Shown: piece by piece, positions 1 to 5,339 of the stretch
Numbering within the stretch: position 1 is the first letter of the stretch
Layout of the letters: each line of letters opens with the position of its first letter
Origin: an uncultured Devosia sp.
GTDB lineage: Bacteria; Pseudomonadota; Alphaproteobacteria; Rhizobiales; Devosiaceae
DNA length: 7,059 nucleotides
Direction: 5' to 3'
NCBI GenBank assembly: GCA_946481445.1
Contig: CAMLOA010000091.1
Location: 1-7,059, forward strand
Notes under the pieces: generated by a model
Told to the model about the DNA's origin: nothing
The model's database searches: none
What the model saw: only the letters and a program-made list of their open reading frames with translations
Made by a program: the position numbers and the translations under genes

Positions 1-458
1 AGCGTCCTGGCGTCCTCGGCCGAAAGGGGGATGATGAAATCGCTGGCGGTGGACGCCGCACGCCATTGCGGCGGCAGTTGCGCATGGCGCTCGATCGCAC
101 GCTGCATCTGCGACACCTGCCATTGCAGGGCCGCCTGGCTGAAGGCCACCGCCGCATCCACCGCGTCCTCGTCATCGGTGCTGGCGGTGGTCACGGTCGC
201 TTCGTGGCTGGCACGCCACCACCGGTCCCGGGCATTGCCGCGCGTCGCGTCCTCTTCGATGAAGCCATGCCGGGCCAGTTGCCGCAGATGATAGCTCGTG
301 GCGCCACTATTGAGCCCCAGCCGGTCCGCCAGGCTCGTCGCAGTGGCCGGGCCGTCCAGGCGCAACAGGCCCAGCATCCGCATCCGCACGGGATGCGCCA
401 GCGCGCGCAGCGCCATTGCATCCGGCTCAACCCGGCTGGCTGCCCGCCGCTCGATCAT
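1..458 (-). CDS. ArsR-like winged-helix transcriptional regulator, C-terminus cut by window edge
   Basis: Reading the minus strand from the ATG at 458-456 gives 152 codons with no stop before the window edge, so the C-terminus is missing. Residues about 13-82 form a winged-helix DNA-binding domain of the ArsR/HTH_20 type. It starts with ALRALAHPVRMRMLGLLRLD (16-35), has a recognition-helix region around NSGATSYHLRQLARHGFIEE (50-69), and a wing ending in RDRWWRA (77-83). The cysteine-based metal site of classical ArsR/SmtB sensors (ELCVCDL) is absent, so metal sensing is unlikely; the ligand is unknown. The start is supported by GGAGG (complement of 466-470) spaced 7 nt from the ATG. The part after residue 83 is probably a helical dimerisation or effector region. 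In other bacteria, relatives often sit beside MFS transporter genes; whether that holds here lies outside the window. The gene follows the HxlR gene on the same strand after 72 nt, and probably has its own promoter. Confidence 0.85.
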   Translation of the reverse strand, partial: MIERRAASRVEPDAMALRALAHPVRMRMLGLLRLDGPATATSLADRLGLNSGATSYHLRQLARHGFIEEDATRGNARDRWWRASHEATVTTASTDDEDAVDAAVAFSQAALQWQVSQMQRAIERHAQLPPQWRAASTASDFIIPLSAEDART

Positions 459-487
459 TGTCCCGCCTCCGCTTCACTACGGCGCAG

Positions 488-516
488 GGTATATCACAAA
501 CAAATCTTTGCAAACA
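488..516 (-). promoter_or_regulatory. Weak candidate promoter for the ArsR-like regulator
   Basis: On the minus strand, TATACC (complement of 488-493) could be a -10 element, matching four of six consensus bases. Upstream, TTTGCA (complement of 509-514) is a 4/6 match to a -35 hexamer with a short 15-nt spacer. The hexamers are poor, so the call rests mainly on the AT-rich gap between two same-strand genes. If correct, the tandem 14-bp repeat covers the -35 element and spacer, which would fit repression by promoter occlusion. Confidence 0.3.
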
Positions 517-524
517 TATCTTTG
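497..524 (-). repeat. Tandem 14-bp direct repeat, candidate operator of the ArsR-like gene
   Basis: Two head-to-tail 14-bp units (497-510 and 511-524) differ at one base; on the gene strand they read CAAAGATATGTTTG then CAAAGATTTGTTTG. Each unit has CAAA/TTTG ends, and the 511-524 unit is itself palindromic at 12 of 14 positions. The pair is flanked by two copies of ATATCAC (491-497 and 528-534, plus-strand reading). This AT-rich block stands out against the GC-rich surroundings. It lies 39-66 nt upstream of the regulator start codon, where an autoregulatory operator would be expected. That role is inferred from position and symmetry. Confidence 0.55.
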
Positions 525-530
525 GAGATA

Positions 531-938
531 TCACGCCACCGCGTCAAAAGCTTCCCGGGCCCCTACAATGTCCGGAATGGACTTGTTCGCCCATTCGATC
601 AGATGTCCGAACGGCACGATCAGCGAGTGCCCCAGCCCCGTCAGCTGGTACTCGACCGAGGGCGGCTTGGTGTCGAACACGCGGCGCGAGACCAGTCCGT
701 CGCGCTGCAGGTCGCGAAGCGTCTGGGTCAGCATCTTCTGCGAAATATCGGGAATCTCCCGGTGCAGCTGGTTGAACCGGCGCGGGCCCGAGGCCAGCGT
801 CATGACCAGCAGCATGCTCCACTTGTCCCCGATGCGATCAAGGACGTTTCGCACCGGACAAATGCCAGGCTCCGGCTTCATCGTCGCCGCGACCCAGCGC
901 TCCACATAGACCGCTGCCAAGTCCTGACCCTGCTGCAT
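531..938 (-). CDS. HxlR-family (YtfH/QorR-like) transcriptional regulator
   Basis: This 135-aa protein is a nearly complete match in layout to the HxlR family of small dimeric winged-helix regulators, many of which sense quinones, aldehydes or oxidants. The family signature [14 protein letters not shown] spans residues 27-40, and Cys27 is the conserved N-terminal cysteine used as a redox or electrophile sensor in YodB- and QorR-type members. [13 protein letters not shown] (50-62) and [18 protein letters not shown] (65-82) give the helix-turn-helix with its recognition helix. [12 protein letters not shown] (92-103) is the wing. The ATG at 938-936 has GGAG (complement of 946-949) 7 nt upstream. 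Met20 is an alternative start that would still keep Cys27. The gene is divergent from the QorB-like oxidoreductase, the usual arrangement in which HxlR represses the partner and itself. The regulated gene and redox sensing are inferred from family and context. Confidence 0.93.
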   Translation of the reverse strand: MQQGQDLAAVYVERWVAATMKPEPGICPVRNVLDRIGDKWSMLLVMTLASGPRRFNQLHREIPDISQKMLTQTLRDLQRDGLVSRRVFDTKPPSVEYQLTGLGHSLIVPFGHLIEWANKSIPDIVGAREAFDAVA

Positions 939-1092
939 GCACTTACTCCGAGGTAATCTATTGCCGAAAAAGTGCCTCCTTTTCAGGCCGATCCGGCCGC
1001 ACTAGATAGGCACTCTCTTTCCGAAACTTACTCTCTGTCGCCGCCCGGCACAAGGAGGACCTCGGAAGCACACGCAACTTATGGAGAGTGTC
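939..1092. promoter_or_regulatory. Divergent regulatory region between the HxlR and oxidoreductase genes
   Basis: These 154 nt should hold both divergent promoters. I see no strong sigma-70 hexamers. On the minus strand TAGATT (complement of 956-961) is a possible -10 for the HxlR gene, and on the plus strand TAGATA (1003-1008) is an equally weak one for the oxidoreductase. ACTTACTC occurs twice, at 941-948 and 1026-1033, and ACTCTCT twice, at 1012-1018 and 1030-1036. A perfect AAGGAGG (1052-1058) has no start codon at usable distance, and its complement CCTCCTT lies at 975-981. Confidence 0.6.
943..956. promoter_or_regulatory. Candidate HxlR operator, TTAC-N6-GTAA dyad
   Basis: TTACTCCGAGGTAA is an inverted repeat with 4-bp arms, plus a symmetric CG at the centre. 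It begins 5 nt upstream of the HxlR start codon and covers that gene's ribosome binding site. HxlR regulators are dimers that bind short palindromes in the intergenic region they share with the target gene, so the site is well placed. The left part ACTTACTC recurs at 1026-1033 without its partner arm, which could be a second, weaker site. Function is inferred only. Confidence 0.45.
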
Positions 1093-1971
1093 ATGGGCAA
1101 CTTCGCCAATCTTCCCCTTCTCGTCACCGGCGCCTCGGGCAATCTCGGCCGCGCTGCCGTTGAAGAACTGCTGGCGCGCGGCGCCACCAAGGTCATCGCC
1201 GGCACGCGCGATCCGGCCAAGCTCGCCGATCTGGCCGCCCGGGGCGTCGAGGTGCGCAAGGTCGATTTCGATGATGCCAACCTTGCCGCCGCTCTCGCCG
1301 GCGTTGAACGCCTGCTGATCGTTTCGACCGATGGCATTGGCCGCCGTGTCGCCCAGCAGACTGCCGCCGTCGAAGCGGCCAAGGCTGCCGGGGTCAAGCA
1401 TATCGTCTATACCTCCGCCCCCGCTGCCCGCCCTGACGCCGATGCCGGCCTCGGCCCCGAACACTATTGGACCGAAGTCGCCATCGCTGCTTCCGGGCTC
1501 GATTTCACCATCCTGCGTAACCACATGTATGCCGAAAACAACTTCATGGACCTGCCCCAGGCTGTTGCCTCGGGCCATCTCTACGGTCTCATCGGCGATC
1601 GGGGCACCAGCTATGTCACCCGCGGTGATGCCGCCCGTGCCGCTGCCGGCGCCCTGCTGAGCGCCGAAGGCAAGTCCGTCGAGGACGTCACCGGCCCTGC
1701 CCCTGTGACCCTTGCCGAGCGCGCCCGCCTGGCCGCCGAACTCACCGGCAAGCCGGTCACCGCGATCCCGCTGCAGCCCGCCGACCTCAAGGCCGGCATG
1801 GTTGCGGCCGGCATTCCGGAAGGGTTCGCCGAGGCGCTGGTCGCATTCCAGCGCGACGCGGTTGCGGGCTATCACGGTGCGGTCACCAGCGTCGTCGAGC
1901 GCTATTCGGGCCGCAAGCCGCAGGCTTTCGACGCCTTCCTCACCGAAAACCGCGCGGCCCTCGGCGCCTGA
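1093..1971 (+). CDS. NmrA/QorB-like NAD(P)H-dependent oxidoreductase (atypical SDR)
   Basis: This 292-aa cytosolic enzyme resembles the QorB (YtfG) NAD(P)H:quinone oxidoreductase group of the NmrA-like atypical SDR family. The Rossmann nucleotide-binding motif VTGASGNLG is at residues 11-19, with glycines 13, 16 and 19. TRDP (38-41) places Arg39 where it could contact the NADP 2'-phosphate. Later family landmarks are the VDFDD segment (57-61), VKHIVYTSA (101-109) and TILRNHMYAEN (139-149). The last is very close in form to the LLRNGWYSEN segment I recall from E. coli QorB. The classical SDR Tyr-x3-Lys catalytic motif is not evident, as is usual for this group. I chose the ATG at 1093 because GGAG at 1083-1086 sits 6 nt before it; the upstream in-frame ATG at 1081 has no well-spaced site and would add four residues. 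Divergence from an HxlR gene suggests induction by quinones or electrophiles. The exact substrate is unproven. Confidence 0.9.
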   Translation: MGNFANLPLLVTGASGNLGRAAVEELLARGATKVIAGTRDPAKLADLAARGVEVRKVDFDDANLAAALAGVERLLIVSTDGIGRRVAQQTAAVEAAKAAGVKHIVYTSAPAARPDADAGLGPEHYWTEVAIAASGLDFTILRNHMYAENNFMDLPQAVASGHLYGLIGDRGTSYVTRGDAARAAAGALLSAEGKSVEDVTGPAPVTLAERARLAAELTGKPVTAIPLQPADLKAGMVAAGIPEGFAEALVAFQRDAVAGYHGAVTSVVERYSGRKPQAFDAFLTENRAALGA

Positions 1972-1978
1972 AGATCCG

Positions 1979-2010
1979 GCCCCGCGCCTTCGGGCGCGGG
2001 GCTCCGTCTT
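1979..2010 (+). terminator. Intrinsic terminator of the oxidoreductase gene
   Basis: A perfect 10-bp GC-rich stem, 1979-1988 paired with 1993-2002, closes on a UUCG tetraloop with the stabilising C-G closing pair. It starts 7 nt after the stop codon. The following tail TCCGTCTT is only moderately T-rich, but stem stability and position make termination the natural reading. It insulates the downstream RND gene, which therefore needs its own promoter. Confidence 0.8.
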
Positions 2011-2121
2011 AAAGCATATTTGCAACATTGGCGGGCGAATGCCCGGTCCCGCTGGACGCTTCCGTCACAAACCCGTACCAATTGCGCCCAAATCTCGCCG
2101 TGACAGCGGAGTCGGGTCGCA

Positions 2122-4503
2122 GTGTCTGTGGGTAGTTTCTTCAAATCCGCGTGGGCCAAATTCGCCTACGACCGGTCCATCGGCTTCGGCCTCGAATATA
2201 TCGGCCTCAACACACTTCGCTATCCGCGCGCCATGGCCCTGGCCGTCCTGGCCTTCTCTATCCTGTGCTTCACCCAGATCCCGCGCGCTAATGTCGATGG
2301 CGACCTGCTGCGCGTCTACGCCCATTCGGGCGAATATTACGATGCCTACGAGCACCTGTCCGATACGTTCGGCACGTTCGAGAATGACATCTACCTGCTC
2401 GTCACCTCGCCCAACCTGACCGATCCCGAGGTGCTCGAGCGCGTTCGCGAGCTGGCCTTCGATCTTGAGCTCAACGACTATGCAGTGGGCACGATGTCGC
2501 CCTTCACGCTGCGTAAGCCCGATGGCAATGGCGGTTCGGTCCCGGCGGTCCCCGAAGGCATGACCGATTTTGCCGAGGTGGCGCTGGCGCTGAGCGACCT
2601 GCAGCAGAACGATCCCATGATGCGCAACCTGATCACGCCGGACCTGACCGGCGTGGTGCTCATCATGTTCCCCAATCAGGAGGCGGTGAAGGCCAACGGC
2701 ACCAAGGCCATGATCGCCTCGCTGCGCGAGACCATCGACTATTATTCCGGCGAGGACTTCCAGGTGGAACTGACCGGTCCGCCGGTCTGGACCTCCGAAA
2801 TGCTCAATGCGGCCGTGGACGACCAGGTCAAGTTCACCATCTGGGGCTTTGGCCTGGGTGCGGTGATCGCCCTGTTTGCCCTGCGCTCGCTGCCCGGAGC
2901 CCTGCTGGTTGCGGCCACCCCGTTCCTGGCGGTCATGTGGTCGATGGGCGTGATCCTGCTGTTCTTCGGCTCGTTCTCCTTCCTCACCATCATCGTGACC
3001 ACGCTGGTTCTGGTGATTTCCTTCGCCGAATCCATGTTCTTCGTCTTCAACTGGCTGGCCTATTGGCGCGACGGCATGGAGCCCAACAAGGCGGTGGACG
3101 CCACCGTCAAGCTCGTCGGGCCAGCGGCCGCGCTGACCATGCTCACCACCTTTGTCAGCTTCGCCTCGCTGTCGCTCACCCCCGGCCAGGGCGTGCGGGA
3201 GTTTTCCATTGCTGGCTCGATCGGCACCTTCCTGCTGTTCGTCTGCCTGATGACCTTCCTGCCGCTGATGCTCAAGGTCGCGATCCGCATGGGCTTCAAG
3301 CCGCCCAAGCGCTCGAGCCTGGTGCTGACCGCGCCCCTGCCCCTGAGCTGGTTCTTCGCCAGCCGCTTCGGCCGCCCGATGTCGATCATCGCCATCGTCG
3401 TCACCGTGCTGCTGCTCATCCCCTATGGCCTGATCAAGCCGCATTTCTCGTTCGAGGATTTCGTGGCCAAGGATTCCACCGCCCTGACCGCTGCCGAGGA
3501 GATCGACAGCGGCGTGGGCGGCGTGGCCCCGCTCTATATCCGCGTGCCGCTGGCCGAGAACGACCCCAATGTCGGCCCCACCGATTTCGAGACCATCCGC
3601 AAGGTCCACGAAATCCTCGAGTCCCACCTGGGCGAGAACAAGGTCATCTCGGCTGCCAGCCTCACCAACTACACCGACAGCGGCTTCACGCGGGAGGAGG
3701 TGTTCGACGCCGTCGGCCCCTTCATGCGCAAGCGCTTCGTCACCGATGACGGCAGCCAGGCCCTGGTCACCGGCTTCATGCCCACCATCATCGAATCCGA
3801 TGCGCTCAAGCAGCTGGTGGACGACGTGAACCGCGAAATGGACGCGGCCGGCGTCACCGATGCCGAAATCGGCGGCTTCCGCATCCTGACCACCTTCGCC
3901 ACCGACCAGATCGTCACCGGCCTGCAGCTCGATCTCACCCTGTCGGTGCTGGTCAATCTGGGGCTGATCGGCTTCGCCTTCCAGTCCTTCCGGGTGGCGC
4001 TGGCCTCGGCCATCCCCAACCTGTTCCCGGTGCTGGGCACCGAGGCCTGGCTCTATTTCACCGGCCAGGGCCTGCAGCTGACCACCGTCATCGCCCTCAC
4101 CATCGCCTTCGGCATCGCGGTGGACGACACCGTCCATTTCCTGTCGCACTACCTGCATGCCCGGCGGGAGGAGAAGCGTCCGCATCTGGAAGCGGTCAAA
4201 CACACGCTGGACCGCATTGGCGGCGCCATCGTCGCCACCACCATCATCCTGTGCTCGGGGGTGATCATCGTCACCTTCTCCGAACTGCCCCAGGTCGCCC
4301 TGTTCGGCACGCTGTTCGTGTCGACCCTGGCCTTCGCCGTCATCGGGGACCTGTTCATCCTGCCGGCCCTGCTGGCCGCCGGCGGCAAGTTCTTCCAGCC
4401 CCTGGGCCGCATCAAGGTGCGCATGGCCGACCACGATGCGACCCCCGACGACCCAACCGGCGACACCATTACCGGCGAAGGGGGAACCGAGGGCCGGAGC
4501 TGA
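2122..4503 (+). CDS. RND/MMPL-superfamily exporter, 12 predicted TM segments
   Basis: This 793-aa inner-membrane protein has the duplicated RND/MMPL architecture (COG1033-like predicted exporters), driven in known members by the proton gradient. Hydrophobic segments lie at about 37-54, 238-257, 260-283, 285-312, 334-352, 362-388, 421-440, 604-622, 627-648, 652-676, 692-712 and 720-748. Two large loops, about 55-237 and 441-603, would be the periplasmic porter-type domains. TM10 carries the family motif GIAVDDTVHFLSHY (664-677), with Asp668/Asp669 as the expected proton-relay residues. The equivalent place in TM4 reads VISFAESMFFVF (298-309), with Ala302 and Glu303 instead. The tail (about 768-793) is polar, Thr/Gly/Asp-rich and probably cytoplasmic. 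The start is a GTG with GGAG (2108-2111) 10 nt upstream; a second GTG at 2128 is less well spaced. No membrane-fusion or outer-membrane partner and no hopanoid genes are nearby, so the substrate (lipid-like by family analogy) is unknown. The 111 nt between the terminator and this start show no convincing promoter hexamers. Confidence 0.9.
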   Translation: MSVGSFFKSAWAKFAYDRSIGFGLEYIGLNTLRYPRAMALAVLAFSILCFTQIPRANVDGDLLRVYAHSGEYYDAYEHLSDTFGTFENDIYLLVTSPNLTDPEVLERVRELAFDLELNDYAVGTMSPFTLRKPDGNGGSVPAVPEGMTDFAEVALALSDLQQNDPMMRNLITPDLTGVVLIMFPNQEAVKANGTKAMIASLRETIDYYSGEDFQVELTGPPVWTSEMLNAAVDDQVKFTIWGFGLGAVIALFALRSLPGALLVAATPFLAVMWSMGVILLFFGSFSFLTIIVTTLVLVISFAESMFFVFNWLAYWRDGMEPNKAVDATVKLVGPAAALTMLTTFVSFASLSLTPGQGVREFSIAGSIGTFLLFVCLMTFLPLMLKVAIRMGFKPPKRSSLVLTAPLPLSWFFASRFGRPMSIIAIVVTVLLLIPYGLIKPHFSFEDFVAKDSTALTAAEEIDSGVGGVAPLYIRVPLAENDPNVGPTDFETIRKVHEILESHLGENKVISAASLTNYTDSGFTREEVFDAVGPFMRKRFVTDDGSQALVTGFMPTIIESDALKQLVDDVNREMDAAGVTDAEIGGFRILTTFATDQIVTGLQLDLTLSVLVNLGLIGFAFQSFRVALASAIPNLFPVLGTEAWLYFTGQGLQLTTVIALTIAFGIAVDDTVHFLSHYLHARREEKRPHLEAVKHTLDRIGGAIVATTIILCSGVIIVTFSELPQVALFGTLFVSTLAFAVIGDLFILPALLAAGGKFFQPLGRIKVRMADHDATPDDPTGDTITGEGGTEGRS

Positions 4504-4515
4504 CGGTGGACGCTT

Positions 4516-4528
4516 GCCGGTTACCGGC
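4516..4528. repeat. 13-nt palindrome GCCGGTTACCGGC after the RND gene
   Basis: Six-base arms GCCGGT and ACCGGC flank a single T, starting 12 nt after the RND stop codon. There is no loop or T tract, so it is not an intrinsic terminator. It could be a protein-binding site near the promoter of the following gene, or chance in GC-rich DNA. The 189-nt gap (4504-4692) otherwise shows only weak promoter-like hexamers, such as TTGCCG (4514-4520 area) and TTACAT about 17 nt further on. Confidence 0.3.
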
Positions 4529-4653
4529 GCGCCCGATTACATGGATGTGACTGATTCTGGGCAGATTCCCCGCGAGTAGGGGTTTCCGTACCGGGCAAGT
4601 ATTGGGGTAGCGTGCAGGACGCCGCGCATACGGGTTCGGTGTCCGGCGGTGGA

Positions 4654-4669
4654 CATGCCGGGGGGCATG
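4654..4669 (+). other. Leader hairpin CATGCC-GGGG-GGCATG upstream of the secreted-protein gene
   Basis: Six-base-pair arms, 4654-4659 and 4664-4669, enclose a GGGG loop. The hairpin ends 8 nt before the GGAGG ribosome binding site (4678-4682) of the next gene. If transcribed it would be a modest RNA stem in the 5' leader. It does not occlude the ribosome binding site, and a regulatory role is not shown. Confidence 0.3.
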
Positions 4670-4692
4670 ATTTTACTGGAGGCTTCGAGCAA

Positions 4693-5220
4693 ATGACTGT
4701 GTTGAAACCCCTGGCGCGCGCCGCCGCCCTGGCCGGTCTGGTGCTTGCGGGCGCCGCCGCGTCGCTGCCCGCCCGGGCTGCCCCGGCCGATGTGGCGCTG
4801 CTCAAGTCCTATATCGGGGATTGGCGCGGCCGCGGCGTCCTCATCGGCGCTCAGGAGGAGACGGTGGTCTGCCGCCTCTCGCTCACCCCGGGCAATCAGG
4901 ACAAGGTCAATTACAACGGCCGCTGCACCCTGGCGGGCACGCAGCTGGCCGTGGCGGGCACGATGGCCTATATCGAGGCCAGCCGCCGCTTCGAGGCGGC
5001 AATGAGCTCCAACGCCACCTTCACCGGCATCGCCGTCGGCCAGAAGCGCGGCAACAACCTCATCTTCAACCTGCGCGAGCGCGATCAGGACGAAGAGGGC
5101 AAGGACCTCAACATCTCCGCGCAGATCACCCTTTCCGCCGACGCCATCAACGTGATCTTCGAGGTCGTCTACGTCGAAAGCGGTGACAGCCTGCGGGCCG
5201 AAGTGCCGTTCAACAAATAG
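4693..5220 (+). CDS. Putative secreted/periplasmic protein of unknown function
   Basis: I do not recognise a family for this 175-aa protein. It begins with a clear Sec-type signal peptide: Lys5 and Arg9, then a hydrophobic Ala/Leu/Gly core (10-23), and an A-R-A cleavage motif at 27-29, giving a mature chain from about Ala30. The mature part has alternating hydrophobic segments suggesting mostly beta structure. An early YIGDWRGRG motif (40-48) looks like the Gly-Trp-x-Gly entry strand seen in lipocalin or nitrobindin-like barrels, but this is a faint resemblance. Cys60 and Cys78 are the only mature cysteines and could form a disulfide. The ATG at 4693 is chosen because GGAGG (4678-4682) lies 10 nt upstream and the signal peptide begins there. 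The in-frame GTG at 4612 would add 27 hydrophilic Gly/His-rich residues in front of the signal. It lies between the RND exporter and the diguanylate cyclase on the same strand; co-function is unproven. Confidence 0.8.
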   Translation: MTVLKPLARAAALAGLVLAGAAASLPARAAPADVALLKSYIGDWRGRGVLIGAQEETVVCRLSLTPGNQDKVNYNGRCTLAGTQLAVAGTMAYIEASRRFEAAMSSNATFTGIAVGQKRGNNLIFNLRERDQDEEGKDLNISAQITLSADAINVIFEVVYVESGDSLRAEVPFNK

Positions 5221-5231
5221 GCCTCCGGCCG

Positions 5232-5243
5232 CGGCGATCGCCG
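5232..5243. repeat. Perfect 12-bp palindrome CGGCGATCGCCG
   Basis: A perfect palindrome containing GCGATCGC lies 11 nt after the stop codon of the secreted-protein gene. It has no loop or T tract, so it is not a typical terminator. It may be a binding site or compositional chance. The rest of the 119-nt gap (5221-5339) holds an AT-richer stretch around 5278-5306 that may contain the promoter of the cyclase gene, without recognisable hexamers. Confidence 0.3.
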
Positions 5244-5339
5244 TCCCGGCGTGATGCGACCCGGGGCGGATCAGGGCAAATAGAGTCTTAACGTTCAGTC
5301 TGTTAGCCTGTTCGGGCATATCCTGCCGAGACCCTGCCT

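Noticed and set aside
66..956. A 296-codon open frame on the plus strand across both regulators
   Set aside because: It spans two well-supported minus-strand regulators and their spacer, with an Arg/Gln/His-rich product typical of antisense frames.
958..2028. A 356-codon open frame on the minus strand, opposite the oxidoreductase
   Set aside because: Low-complexity Gly/Ala/Arg product overlapping the terminator and the divergent promoter region; the plus-strand frame has clear Rossmann motifs.
2032..2045. Small hairpin CGGGC-GAAT-GCCCG before the RND gene
   Set aside because: A 5-bp stem is too short to support a function in GC-rich DNA, and it has no T tract.
2065..4434. A 789-codon open frame on the minus strand, opposite the RND gene
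   Set aside because: Its product is extremely Gly/Gln/Asp/His-rich with no domains or membrane segments, and it mirrors the codon bias of the true RND gene; long antisense open frames are common in GC-rich DNA.
2122..4503. HpnN-type hopanoid transporter assignment for the RND gene
   Set aside because: No squalene-hopene cyclase or other hopanoid genes are in the window, and TM4 lacks the usual Asp motif; only the superfamily level is supported.
4541..4579. A 12-codon open frame (ATG to TAG) in the gap after the RND gene, as a possible leader peptide
   Set aside because: No ribosome binding site, no run of regulatory codons and no attenuator-like structure after it.
4612..4692. An N-terminal extension of the secreted protein from a GTG
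   Set aside because: It would put 27 hydrophilic residues before the signal peptide, and the later ATG has the proper GGAGG.
5280..5306. A CtrA-like TTAA-N7-TTAA box before the cyclase gene
   Set aside because: One TTAACG half is present but the second half does not occur at the required spacing.
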